Source of the DNA: Eutreptiella sp. 'Long Island Sound 2002'
Lineage: Eukaryota; Euglenozoa; Euglenophyceae; Eutreptiales; Eutreptiaceae
Direction: 5' to 3'
Length of the DNA stretch: 64,000 nt
NCBI GenBank assembly: GCA_964036045.1
Contig: OZ038379.1
Span: forward strand, 116,029,604-116,093,603
Shown here: in pieces, positions 52,306 through 61,849 of the stretch
Position numbering within the stretch: position 1 is the stretch's first letter
Layout: each line of letters starts with the position of its first letter
The notes under the pieces: model-generated
Told to the model about the DNA's origin: nothing
The model's input: the letters and a program-made list of their open reading frames with translations, nothing else
Database searches by the model: none
Program-made: the position numbers and the translations under genes

Positions 52306-52800
52306 AACAACACCCCATGGAAATGGACAGACGAGGAGAAAAACAAGTTGGAGGGACTGAAGTCGAAAATCTGCAAAGCAATACCTCTGGGAGTGCCGCT
52401 ACCGAAAAGAGAGATAGTCTTCGTCTCGGACGGTTCGAACGTTGGCGGAGGCGGTACTCTCTTTCAATGGCAAGCGCTCCGTCCTGAACAGTGTCACGAA
52501 ATCGATGAAAGGCTCAGAACACAAGGAGTGAACCGAGACGGCAGTCTGAAGCATTCGTACAACGAAGACCAATGGCGACTTGTTCCACTCGGACATTGGA
52601 ATTGGAAGTGGAATGCAGCGCGCTCCAAGTACCACACGTACGAGCACGAACTGTTGGGAGGAGTACTGGTCCTCGCCAGTCAACAGAGGATCATTGGTAA
52701 CAACCCAGTCAGGATTCGGTCAAGTACTTTATGGACTCACCGCCTCCCGAACAACAGAGACTACGGCGATGGTGGGTGTTCCTATCTCAACTACGACTAG
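52306..52800 (+). pseudogene. Element 3 RNase H (right of Element 4)
   Basis: From the AACAA target copy the RT-RNase H frame resumes: TPWKWTDEEKNKLEGL, then VSDGSNVGGGGTLFQWQ and TYEHELLGG. At about 52712 a small deletion with frameshift removes the segment equivalent to WLCDQE in family 1, so the RNase H domain is broken. True homology ends there and continues in the frame of 52731. Confidence 0.85.
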
Positions 52801-53909
52801 CCGTTCACCACATCCAAGGACTCAAAAACGAACTAAGCGATTACCTGAGCCGCAACTCGTTCGACGAACACTTGCGCAAATCTTCCGAAGAAATGGCAAA
52901 GGCCGCGTTTGCCAAGATGGATGTGCAGCTCGACCTGTTCATGAAGACCACGCAATCGCAGAACAAGTGGGGAAAGGAGGAACTGTTGAAGGATTACGCT
53001 GCGATTATGAAACAACTGCAACCAGGGCAGGTCAAGCTGATCGCCGGCGGACAGTGGGCAATGACTAAAGACGCGCTGTACAAGGAAGATCGACTATGGT
53101 TACCTGAATCCCATGTCGAGGAAACACTTCGATGGAGCCACACGGTCAACGGTCATCCTGCAGTGCAGAGGTCCTTATGGTTTTTCGACCGCCACTTTCA
53201 CTGCAACAAGAATGAGTCAGAGAAGAAGAGACTTATGACCGAAGTGACGAAAGACTGCGGCTGCATCCTGGAGAAACGCATCAGTCAAGTTGATCGCGGA
53301 GAAATCGGAAACCTGCCCATACCTCATATGGTGAACTCTGTCGTGTACCTCGACTTCATGCACCTGCCCCACTATGCCGGGCACAACTTTGCGTTGATGG
53401 TCACGTGCGGGCTCCCCAGATTCGCGAGGGTCTTCCCTATGAACAAGCAGGCGGATTGTGAAACTGTGCTGAAGACTTTGTTTGAAGAATGGGTACAAGT
53501 CTATGGTTTACCGAAGGTCATCCACTCTGATCAGGACGTGCGCTTAACAGCAGCAGGCAACTGGTACAGGGGAGTACTGGAGACTCTTGGTTGCGGAATA
53601 CAATTCGGTATGCCCTATCTACGCACCAAGAACGCAGTCTGCGAGAGGCAAATCCGCTCGTTCAAAACAGTGATGCGGATCCCCATGGCGCAGGAGAAGG
53701 GGAGGAACTGGTTGAGAGTCCTACCGTACGCAACATACCTGATGAACAACCAGGTGTCCATGCGTACTGTTTTCTCACCGCACGAGCTCTTCTCTCGTTG
53801 TCCTGGTTTCCACATGGAGTTCCCGACGCCGCAGGACGCGAATCCTAAGGTGAAAGAGTGGATCGAGAAGCACGCGACTTTGGCAAGCAAGGCCAAAGAA
53901 CTGCTTTAG
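52731..53909 (+). CDS. Element 3 integrase
   Basis: The 392-residue frame begins inside the end of RNase H (PPPEQQRLRRWWVFL, VHHIQGLKNELSDYLSR). The integrase HHCC part has WSHTVNGHPA and CGC. The core has VVYLDFMHLP, VIHSDQDVRL and AVCERQIRS, so D, D and E are present. It ends at TAG 53907-53909, in frame with the C-terminal barrel and chromodomain. Confidence 0.88.
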   Translation: MDSPPPEQQRLRRWWVFLSQLRLAVHHIQGLKNELSDYLSRNSFDEHLRKSSEEMAKAAFAKMDVQLDLFMKTTQSQNKWGKEELLKDYAAIMKQLQPGQVKLIAGGQWAMTKDALYKEDRLWLPESHVEETLRWSHTVNGHPAVQRSLWFFDRHFHCNKNESEKKRLMTEVTKDCGCILEKRISQVDRGEIGNLPIPHMVNSVVYLDFMHLPHYAGHNFALMVTCGLPRFARVFPMNKQADCETVLKTLFEEWVQVYGLPKVIHSDQDVRLTAAGNWYRGVLETLGCGIQFGMPYLRTKNAVCERQIRSFKTVMRIPMAQEKGRNWLRVLPYATYLMNNQVSMRTVFSPHELFSRCPGFHMEFPTPQDANPKVKEWIEKHATLASKAKELL

Positions 53910-53978
53910 AGGACCAGAGAACGTGAGAACACACGCAGCAACCGTGGGCGCAAACCCGTCGAATACCGAATCGAAGAC

Positions 53979-54566
53979 ATGGTACTCGTGCACCACGGGA
54001 GGTTACCGCGCTGGAAAAAGAACGATCTAGACGTACCCTACCATGGTCCTTTTAGGGTCACGGATGTGGGTCCTAGTTCGATTAAAGTACGCGCAAGCCC
54101 GAGGTTTGGGGGAGAGATCGAAGACGGCTTCCCTTTCCTCAAGAGGTACACCGTGATGGACGAGTACGACCTGGATTTGGAGGGTTTCGACGACGAAGTG
54201 GCGGCTGAGGAGGATGAGCTCAACGACGATCAGGATGAGGACATGACGTTGGAGCTTCGCAGCGCGGAGGACTCTGAAGGAGAAGGACAGCTGCCGGATA
54301 TGGACACGAAGGAGATGAAGGCAAAGGGTTTTTACAAGGTGGAAGCTATTCTGCGTTCGAAGTACAGGCATGGCTGGAGATTCTTGGTCAAGTGGGAGGG
54401 TTACTCTATGGCAGAGGCAACGTGGGAACCCTACACGGCGTTTTTTTTGGACCAAAGAAATGTGAATTCGGTATTTCGGGATTACTGCCACGCCAACGGG
54501 TTACAGAGGGTGCTCAAACTAGCGGAGACCAAGAGTAAGAAGGAGCACGAAAAGCACAACTTGTAA
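53979..54566 (+). CDS. Element 3 integrase barrel and chromodomain
   Basis: MVLVHHGRLPRW opens the barrel (counterpart of WVLVHHSRLP in family 1). An acidic linker (DDEVAAEEDEL, DDQDEDM) follows. The chromodomain has GFYKVEAILRSKYRHGWRFL, VKWEGYSMAEATWEPY and a C-terminal helix. The stop is TAA 54564-54566. It is in the same frame as integrase, with only the TAG at 53907 between. Confidence 0.9.
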   Translation: MVLVHHGRLPRWKKNDLDVPYHGPFRVTDVGPSSIKVRASPRFGGEIEDGFPFLKRYTVMDEYDLDLEGFDDEVAAEEDELNDDQDEDMTLELRSAEDSEGEGQLPDMDTKEMKAKGFYKVEAILRSKYRHGWRFLVKWEGYSMAEATWEPYTAFFLDQRNVNSVFRDYCHANGLQRVLKLAETKSKKEHEKHNL

Positions 54567-56351
54567 GAACCTGAAGACTCTTCTCCCAAGTCAGCCGACT
54601 CCACGTCCACGTCCACGAGCACGTCCACGGACACCGTCTTGAAGCATTCCCCATCCGACTCCGACATCAACCCTGGGTCCACCGCTCCCGGCAGCCAACC
54701 AGGCTCACCCATCTGGGCGCTGTCCAGCTGAGCGTCTACCCAGTACAGCCGAAGCCCATCAGAGTTGGGCATGACTGCCCAACGGCCGACAGGCTCCAGC
54801 TGGCGCCCACGCCCAAAGAGGGCATGGATGGGCAGGTGGGAGCGGGGGAAGGAGATGCGGGTGTTGGTGAGGGGAGGAGGGATGCAGGGAGGCGGAGTGC
54901 CGGAGAAGGAGAGTGGACAGTTGTAGATTGACTCAAGAGTAGATGCAGGAGATGGAGGTGCGAGAGATGCACCGGAAGTAGAAGAAGAAGAAGAAGGAGG
55001 TGGCATCGGTGGCGGTGCCAGAGCCGCGGGGAGCGGCACGCCTGCCAACTGAAGCGGCGATGGTACTGCCGGGCCGGCCGGTGCTGGCAATGGCAGCATC
55101 ACGTGCAAGAAGGGCACAGGCTGCAACAAAGCCTGTACACTGGGGGCAACGGGTGCAGGGGGAAGTATGGGGTTAGCGTTTGGCTGGTTTGGGTAGGGGC
55201 TTGGGCTTGGGCTTGGGCTTGGGCTTGGGCTTGGGCACGCCCTTACCGGTCGACTTTCTACGGTCCATGACTTCCTTGTAAAATAAGCTGTAAAACCATA
55301 CAAGTCACGGCACTACTGTCAGCAGTAGGGTATCGTTTAAGGTGCCAGAACAGGAGTTTGCGTCGCTCTATTCCCCAGGGGGGGGGGGGGCGACTCCGCA
55401 ACCAACTGACGCGCACGAACTCAAGAACCCAAACCAACAGAAAGGCCAGAAGAAAGGGAGAGAGCAAGACAGAGAAGAGGGGAAGAGAAGAGTGTGAGAG
55501 ACCGGGGGGGAGGGGATATGACAAAAATTTTATGAAACCCACGCTGAAAACAGCGAACTCCGCGAGCGAGGTTCTGGGTGGCTAGGGTGCCAGGTCACTG
55601 TAACCAGGGGTAGACACCTACGCACCCAGGTACTAAGCGAACGGTGAACGCCAAGTGGGAATGGTGTACAGTGACATCCTTTACTCCTTGTGACATCTTT
55701 TTCACCTTGTGCGAATCAATCATTTCATTCCCTTCTCACCAATGAGCGAATCAGCACGCGCACGCTGGCCTCCCTGAGCAGTACAACGGCCATCCCGGCA
55801 GTGCGATGACTACACCCTGCCAAGTGGATCGAAGGACGCTCGCAGGATCACAGCGATTTTGTTAAACAAGCACGTAAACCACGCCGCGATCTGTGCGAGG
55901 CTAACGAAGGTCCACCTCAGCAACTTGCCCGTACCAGTACCTTTACTACGAGAGTGACGGAGAACGAGGGAGAGACGGATGAGTACCAAGTACCTCTACT
56001 ACAGCTACCTGCAGACTGAGTAAAAGAATATCAACCTGACTGCCTACAGCGACAAGGAAATTGGGATCAACGCGTGGAATTCAAGGTACGCGCTACGCAA
56101 AGCTGCTGAAGGACGTGTCAGACGCCTGCACGCCTACGCAACGAACAGATCATGGCAATGAAGGACGGCGCACGGAAGCAGCTTGACTGAGCACGACCCC
56201 AAACCACACGCGCAACTCACATGCGCTATTCCAGAGCACCTAAGGTCTGACCACAAGCAAGAAATGAGTGTAAGGATATTGCGCATGCATGTGGTGAGCC
56301 CATCTAAGGGTTATATTTTTTGCGACGCACGCAAACGACTTGCAGCGCTGC
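54567..56351 (-). other. Element 3 3' region with an antisense Pro-rich frame
   Basis: Between the chromodomain stop and the polypurine tract are 1.79 kb. On the minus strand a 273-residue frame (54482-55303) is rich in Pro, Ser and Ala, with an SPSPSPSP run and a more ordered segment near GLRLYWVDAQLD. It overlaps the end of the chromodomain frame. It could be a captured host fragment, an antisense accessory frame, or chance; no family is recognised. A hexamer repeat lies at 55198-55236, and the rest (55560-56350) shows nothing. Confidence 0.4.
55198..55236. repeat. Hexanucleotide microsatellite (TTGGGC)n
   Basis: There are six to seven tandem copies of GGGCTT, which encode the Ser-Pro run of the antisense frame. 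It may be a recent expansion. Confidence 0.9.
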
Positions 56352-56359
56352 AGGGGGGG
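56352..56359 (+). promoter_or_regulatory. Element 3 polypurine tract
   Basis: AGGGGGGG is directly before the 3' LTR start at 56360. It is the expected plus-strand primer. Confidence 0.85.
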
Positions 56360-56918
56360 AGTTAGATGAACCCACTGAGGCTGTTTCTTTTTGAGAACAT
56401 GCCTATTTACATGAGCAATCAGTTATTAAGCTGAACTCTGGTAGTGAATTTCCTACTTTAAACCAGATCCAGATCCAGATCCCAGAATGAACAGCATGAT
56501 GCTGCTAATCCAAGATTGTCCTGCATGAACAGTTAAGATGAACAGTAAATCAGAGGAATGATTGAAGATGATGGTGACAGGCAGATTCTCAGAGGTCTAG
56601 TTGTTCATAATCAGATCATGATGCAGAAATGACATGATGGGTCATGATGGGGCACATGAATGGCTCCATGATGGCCAGTCCTACTGAGTGGGCAGTTCAG
56701 GAGATAAAGGTCAGAACTGAACTTGGGTGATAGTAAAAGGCCCAGAAACCACAGAAACATATCTTTTTCATGTATTTTATGCTCTAAAGAGGTGTGCATA
56801 TTTTTGGGTCTTTGTGTAGCGTTCTATGCCATGGACCTAAAACCAGTGGTGGACTTTCATCAGCAAGTTTGATCCTGAATTTTTGCTTTGTGCTAGGGTG
56901 TAAGGCAGAAATCTTTCT
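56360..56918 (+). repeat. Element 3 3' LTR
   Basis: It is a 559-bp direct repeat of 31364-31922, followed by the target copy CTTTA (56919-56923), after which family 2 gag resumes. Confidence 0.92.
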
Positions 56919-57491
56919 CTTTATCGCCTTTGCTGCCGCCACCTTATAACCACCGCCACCCTTATCACCTTCGCCACCCTTATCGCCACCCTTACGCTTA
57001 GCACCCTTAGACTTACCTGCAACGCTCCAATGAGTGTCATTGCATGGAGAATTAGGCTTACACGTCCACAGGGTGCTATTGGTGGCACCCCAATCAATCC
57101 AAGACATGTCCATCTCCGTTTGTTTACGTGTTTTGCAATGTTTCGAACGAGGAACCCAGAACGTAGGTGGCAATTTAGGCCCAGGTTCGACGGTTTTCTT
57201 CTCCGGAGGTTTAGGGTGACCCACGGCGTTGACGGAGGTGTCAGCGGGTTCGGAGGTGTTAGGGTCTGCCGTAGCATCCGCATTAACCGCATTCACCACG
57301 GTTCTATTGTGAGAAGGGCAATGAGTGTACATCACCGTCGTCTTCTCTCCCTTATTGAGTAGTTCGAGAGCTTCCCTCTCCGATACGCTTTTATGGGCAA
57401 GGGCGTAGATTTCTGCAGGCTTCAAACGAGGCCTACGTTGCTCCACTTTCATAGTGTAGCCGCGTTCGTGAGGTGTGTTGTTGAGTTGCAA
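56919..57491 (-). pseudogene. Family 2 gag, C-terminal part (right of Element 3)
   Basis: The minus-strand frame has an aliphatic helix region, CPSHNRTVVN, then CKPNSPCNDTHW and a Gly/Lys-rich tail (GGDKGGEGDKGGGG) that would bind RNA. No standard CCHC knuckle is seen. The frame runs into the Element 3 LTR at 56918; its natural end is at 31272-31363. The start at 57491 is not natural: a C7 run at 57530-57536 shifts it from the frame upstream. Confidence 0.78.
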
Positions 57492-57526
57492 GATCCACTC
57501 CTGTAGAGACGGGTCTTTGCAATCAA

Positions 57527-58612
57527 CTACCCCCCCAGCCTAGAATGGGAATCAATCCCAGGAACCGTAGTGCAACGTTGAGCGCTATATTTCCTGCGTT
57601 CCTTTTCGAATTGGGCGCGACCCGGCGAACGGTCAAGGCCACTAAATTCCACCACATAGCTATCTGGGCTATTCTTGGCCTCTTGCTTGACGACGTCTTC
57701 CTTTATCCACGGGAGCTTGATTAGGAGCTGCTCCCGGATCACGTGGGGATGAGTCTCATTGCTCAAAGGCAACAAAGGTTGCCAACGAGCATAGAAATCT
57801 TCAAGGTCGATGAGGGTCACTTGCCCTTTAACCACCCTGGGGTCAGGGCTCGCCAACTTTTCATCGGGCCTTGAGGGGACATTCTCGTGGAAACGTTGTT
57901 CAAAAAAGTCCCACAACTCTTTGAGGGTGGGGGCCCTTCGTGCGTGGTGGGTGGCCTCGGCAACCCGTGCGTTGATGATCGCTTTTAGCCATCGGGGCAA
58001 GGTACTCAAAATATTTTTTGCCTCGTTGGCCTTTCGGTATATGGGATCTCACCCCCGCAACCATTGTTGAAGCTTCTCCACCCACTCGTCGTAGCTCTCT
58101 AGATGCCCATTGAATTGCGGTTTAGGCATGTCAATATCCTCTACCGCTTTGGTGTAACTATTTTGCACCAGGGGCATTTGGTATGGGTGGTAAGCGGGTG
58201 GAGCCATAGTTGAGGGAGCACCTCCACTTGCACTTGGTGCAACCTTCACCGGAGAGACTGTACACGTGTCCGTCGGATGAGAGGGCCTGTATGAAGGTTT
58301 CCCGGCAGAAGTGAAAACAATTTTGGTGAGGGGATTAATGTTCCCCAAAAAAGAGGTGTTCTCCTCCGCATTGGCCCACGGGGCCGTAGGCTCCGTGAGG
58401 TGTTCTTCGCCCTTAGGGGCCGCCCTCCACTCGGCGATAGCAGGTTCCTTCTGCTTTTCGGCGGTTCCCCTCCACGAAGTAGGTTCTTGGTGGTGGGGGT
58501 GTTCGTGGTGTTCCTCCCCCCCCTCGGCCACCCTGAATCCGGACAAGCTTTCGGATGGTAGATGCAATCCTGGGATGGCTGGACGGAGAAAGGAAGGACA
58601 CACCCACCACAA
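57527..58612 (-). pseudogene. Family 2 gag capsid
   Basis: Two frames in one register (58049-58612 and 57527-58009) are separated by a TGA at 58049-58051. The capsid shows MPKPQFNGHLESYDEWVEKLQQWL, then ILSTLPRWLKAIINARV and LKELWDFFEQRFH. This matches the Ty3-type capsid fold pattern and aligns with IPYYDGNPSNLDDF of Element 4. The preceding part is Pro/Ser-rich. Confidence 0.82.
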
Positions 58613-59031
58613 GATGGAACAGATGGCGCGCCCATGGGCGCCGTAGGCGCCGCCGGCTCGGGATCAGAAACGGGTGGCGGCGCCGATTGCTGGGGCAGGA
58701 CCACCGTAACAAGCTCTGTAGGCGTGGAGTACCAGTGGTCCCACGCATTGATGCTAGATGCAACGGCGGCGTAACGCTTAGGGAGCGACTCCACTGCGCT
58801 AAAGCACTTAGCCGTGTTGCTGTTGGACATTTTAAGATGATCCACCATGCTAGCCACCACCACCTTAGAATCCTGTTGGTAGCCCTGAACCGCCGCATCA
58901 AACTTAGCCAATGTAGACAGAATTTGCCAGCGGTAGAGGCTACTGCCTGAGAAAGTCCCTGATGGGATCGCTGCAACTCTAGATTCTGAGTTCGCAGGTC
59001 CATCACCTGTGCGGTCAGAGATTGGATGCAC
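58246..59031 (-). pseudogene. Family 2 gag coiled-coil region
   Basis: The frame contains LYRWQILSTLAKFDAAVQGYQQ, then VESLPKRYAAVASSINAWDHW, heptad-like helices upstream of capsid. An overlapping frame (58413-59048) begins with a shorter coil, MVHYETCIQSLTAQVMDLRTQNLELQ, so one more shift lies near 58930. It is comparable to the coiled coil ahead of capsid in Element 4. Confidence 0.6.
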
Positions 59032-59098
59032 GTTTCATAGTGCACCACACACCGGGGACAGCGACAGGTGTGCTGTAGTTCATCCTCCCCCCCCGTGT

Positions 59099-60375
59099 TT
59101 AAGCGGGGGCCCCAGGTTGTCGAAACGATGGACCCCCCACTCCGCGAGGAGGAGATGACCCATCACCGCCTATTCCAGCAGCCCCCCCTTGCCACAGAGG
59201 AACCAGAGGGCCCCCCCGCAGGGTTGGACGGGGGTGTGGGGCGCGCATCAACCGGTGCAGGCGCCGCCCCACTAGAGGAATGCCCCCCCCCCCCGAACCC
59301 CCACCACGTGATGGCCGAATCAGGTACGGAATGCAATACACATGCTCGACGTAAGCCGGCTGGCGGGGTGACGGCAGAGAGGGAACAGGACCAACAGTAT
59401 TAGGCTGCGGCGGTGGCGTTGGGGATTCGTCCACAATATTCTGTGGTGACTCATGAACCACAACAGGTGACTGGAATCTCAAATGGGAAACAAAAACAGG
59501 CTCCGAGCCCGCTGCAACCTCTGGATCCCCCCCCAATTGAACAGTAAACGCGGTTGGGGGTCCTCCGTAGGAGATGTAGTTGTGGGGGGGGAGACCAAGT
59601 TTATTGGGAGGGTTGCTGAACCTCCCTCCACCGGATTCCCTCCCTCCCAGCACAGATTGTTAACCTTCGGCATCGCTGGAGAATCATCCACTAGGGATGA
59701 ACAATGTTTCGTGCCACTCATAGGCACTGGAGATGTAGTACCGGCCCGGTCCTCCGTAGGCTCCAGATATTCCAAGCTCTGACACGGGCGGTCTTCGACG
59801 CTGCTCATAGGCACCAGGGATTCATCCACAACAATGCACTGAGGGGCCGGAGAGTCCTCCACCATGATGTAGTGGGGAGCCGGCGATTCCTCCACAAGCA
59901 TGCGGCGATCCCTTGTCCCTGACATAGGTTCAGGCAGTGCAGTCGATGAGGCAACAGAAATAGTGGAATGATGAAGGGGTCGATGTTCCAGCACTCCAAT
60001 CTCCTCCTCCTCATTGTTGTTCCCCTGTTCTAATGCCAGGGGGAACCACTGGTCACACTCATCCTCCTCGATTTGTGTGGGGGATTCCTCGATGATCGTA
60101 GGATTAAGCCTGGATCCGCTTGGAGGATTGAGATACGCTCCCAGGGCAGGAGATTCCTGCACCAAGTAGGGAAACCGCCGAGATCCACTCATTGGAGTGG
60201 GCAACGATTCCACCATAGTGGGGTTCTGCCTAGTCCCGGACAGGGCTTGCTGGATCAGGGCCACGGCCTCTCGAGCCGGACCCAGATGGCCATGGGGAAC
60301 AGGTGGAAGCGCGATGACTCGACGGTTTTCAGCGTCGAGTTGGTCAACAATAGGGCTGATGGGCCCTGCCGCAAA
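59099..60375 (-). pseudogene. Family 2 gag leader with SP-type repeats
   Basis: Two frames (59479-60264, open upstream to about 60375; and 59099-59653) carry at least ten degenerate repeats of [LIV]V[ED][ED]SPxP, often preceded by SGTR or SGSR. Examples are MLVEESPAP, IMVEDSPAP, CIVVDESLVP and NIVDESPTP. The region is acidic and probably unstructured. Position between the primer binding site and capsid makes it part of gag. Runs of C (for example at 59282) break the frame. Confidence 0.6.
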
Positions 60376-60905
60376 CAGATGTTTTCAGACCTGAGGCTCT
60401 GGCAACCCCCCTAGCAACAGAGGAGTGCCAGAGCCGACCACGATGGGGCCCATTGGCGAAGCCATCGTACCCCAGTGGGCAGTGCGTGAAGGTGCAGCGG
60501 TCGTACGCTTGATCACCCCAGTAGATGAGTCGATTATTTCCCATTTTTGGGCGCTAATAACGGTTATCGAGCCTCCGTGGTCCTCTCATCGCTCTCTGAG
60601 GGTGGTTGTCTATTTCCCCCCAAACCATCCCAGGTATACCAGCTGGATCTCGAGGATGGGGGGGCCCGATGGGAACATTCGGTGATTTCGGAAACTTAGG
60701 ATTTGTAGCCACTTGGAGCTTGGCCCGTTTTTGCAGCGACTTCCCGGCCGATGGGGTCAGGGCCGAGGAGGTCCTGAGGGTGGTGACCTGGACACCATCA
60801 GCTATCCCTCCCGGGGGGGAGATTTGAACTTGAATTTGGTCCACAATGTCTTGGACCGATCGCTTTCCGCGATGCCAAACGCCCAACAGCGACGAAAAAT
60901 TTTGG

Positions 60906-60917
60906 CCTCTGCTACCA
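60906..60917 (-). promoter_or_regulatory. Family 2 primer binding site
   Basis: The minus strand reads TGGTAGCAGAGG, identical to Elements 3 and 4. It is preceded by GGTTTCA, an LTR-like CA end. It places the 5' end of the minus-strand family 2 element just to the right. Confidence 0.85.
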
Positions 60918-61281
60918 TGAAACCAGATCGGGTCGCCAGGAGCAGAGGACGCAGTGGCATGGGCAGCAACATTGCTTGGCACAGCAGACATAACGATAGT
61001 GGTGACTGAATAGTATCCTGCAAACAGATATGGTACACATAGCCAATGAAATACCTGATATGCACATATGAGAAATCCACCCTATCATCCACTAATTGAT
61101 ATAACTACTAAACATCCAAGATTGCCTTATCTATCTCACATCCTATGTTCCCAACACAGAAATGGAATATAATATACCCTATCCCATATATATTGCATAT
61201 GTAGGGCCATATAATGTTCCCTTAGGGGTAATATGCCAGGGTAGGGTTGTGACCTGCTTCATGAACAGTCGGTTGGGAACA
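60918..61281 (-). repeat. Candidate family 2 5' LTR
   Basis: On the minus strand this begins TGTTCCCAACC (61281) and ends GGTTTCA (60918), giving 364 bp with TG...CA termini directly against the primer binding site. It is AT-rich in the middle. No second copy was found near the 3' end of copy C, so the assignment rests on position and termini only. The part 61146-61281 can also be read as a separate TA-flanked element (see findings). Confidence 0.45.
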
Positions 61282-61615
61282 TACTGTTGTCTCCCCAGAG
61301 AACGACGTGTATGGGGCCTGTTGGTGGTGCTGCTTCAAGTGACTCAATATGCTTTTGCAGTAACTTTGCATCTTTCCGTCTGATCTGTCCTTTCGTCTTC
61401 TTCTGGTCGATTCTCACCTTGCTCAGCTCAATCCCCACCTGCTTCCCATCTGACTGCAGGTGGCCCTCGATGTCTGTACTCATTGTCAGGCTAGGATCTG
61501 GTGTTTCCTTCTTCTTCCGCCCCTTCTTTGGTGTTCCAGCCTCCGATTCCGATTCCTCAGGGTCATAGCCGGTATCCACCAGTTCCTCACCGGTCTTTTT
61601 GGAGGGGCTCGCCAT
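61259..61615 (-). CDS. Host-type gene, basic 118-residue product (possibly first exon only)
   Basis: The start MASPSKKTGEEL is one base after a splice-acceptor-like CTTTCTTCTTATTGCAG. The protein is hydrophilic: an acidic stretch (PEESESEAGT), a Lys-rich nuclear-signal-like KKGRKKKE, then a Lys/Gln-rich helix. The last residues run into the candidate LTR/TIR at 61281, so the end is uncertain. A GTATGT donor-like site at about 61284 could end the exon just before. No family is recognised. It lies 234 bases downstream of the next gene's stop on the same strand. Confidence 0.5.
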   Translation of the reverse strand: MASPSKKTGEELVDTGYDPEESESEAGTPKKGRKKKETPDPSLTMSTDIEGHLQSDGKQVGIELSKVRIDQKKTKGQIRRKDAKLLQKHIESLEAAPPTGPIHVVLWGDNSMFPTDCS

Positions 61616-61616
61616 T

Positions 61617-61849
61617 CTGCAATAAGAAGAAAGTCTGTTTCGCAAGAAACGAAGTATTAAAAAGGGTTGAAATTGTCGAGAAGAATCGATGTGTGACGCA
61701 TTTTTAGCAAAAACGGGTAAGGTATTGCTCAGAATGCAAAGCTGAGAGGTACCGCAACTGTTTTTGCTAACAACCTTGCGCGAGGCCTCGCGCAAGAGAT
61801 GGGGTGTAATAACCTGTTGTCTCGGGCTGTTTGCGCGAGACCTCGCGCA
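61617..61849. promoter_or_regulatory. Intergenic region with three stacked inverted repeats
   Basis: It contains TTAGCAAAAAC (61704-61714) against GTTTTTGCTAA (61760-61770), a perfect 22-bp palindrome CTTGCGCGAGGCCTCGCGCAAG (61775-61796), and TGCGCGAGACCTCGCGCA (61832-61849), which repeats the same core with one changed base next to the upstream gene's stop. The role is unknown; a protein-binding site or RNA processing hairpins are possible. Confidence 0.75.

Larger units (their letters stand above)
31364..56918 (+). mobile_element. Element 3: Ty3/gypsy chromovirus-like retrotransposon, nested in family 2
   Basis: The element is bounded by 559-bp direct LTRs (31364-31922, 56360-56918) and a 5-bp target duplication CTTTA (31359-31363, 56919-56923). 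Removing Element 4 and the 1.95-kb gag insert leaves about 10.4 kb, close to family 1. Gene order is gag, protease, methyltransferase-like domain, Cys-rich linker, RT, RNase H, integrase, chromodomain. By eye the LTRs differ at about 19 positions (near 3.4%). At least seven nonsense codons and several shifts show it is dead. Confidence 0.92.

Noticed and set aside
60554-60991. 145-residue minus-strand frame as the gag start
   Set aside because: Its first third covers the candidate LTR end and the primer binding site, so the reading there is not natural; only the later part could be Gag leader.
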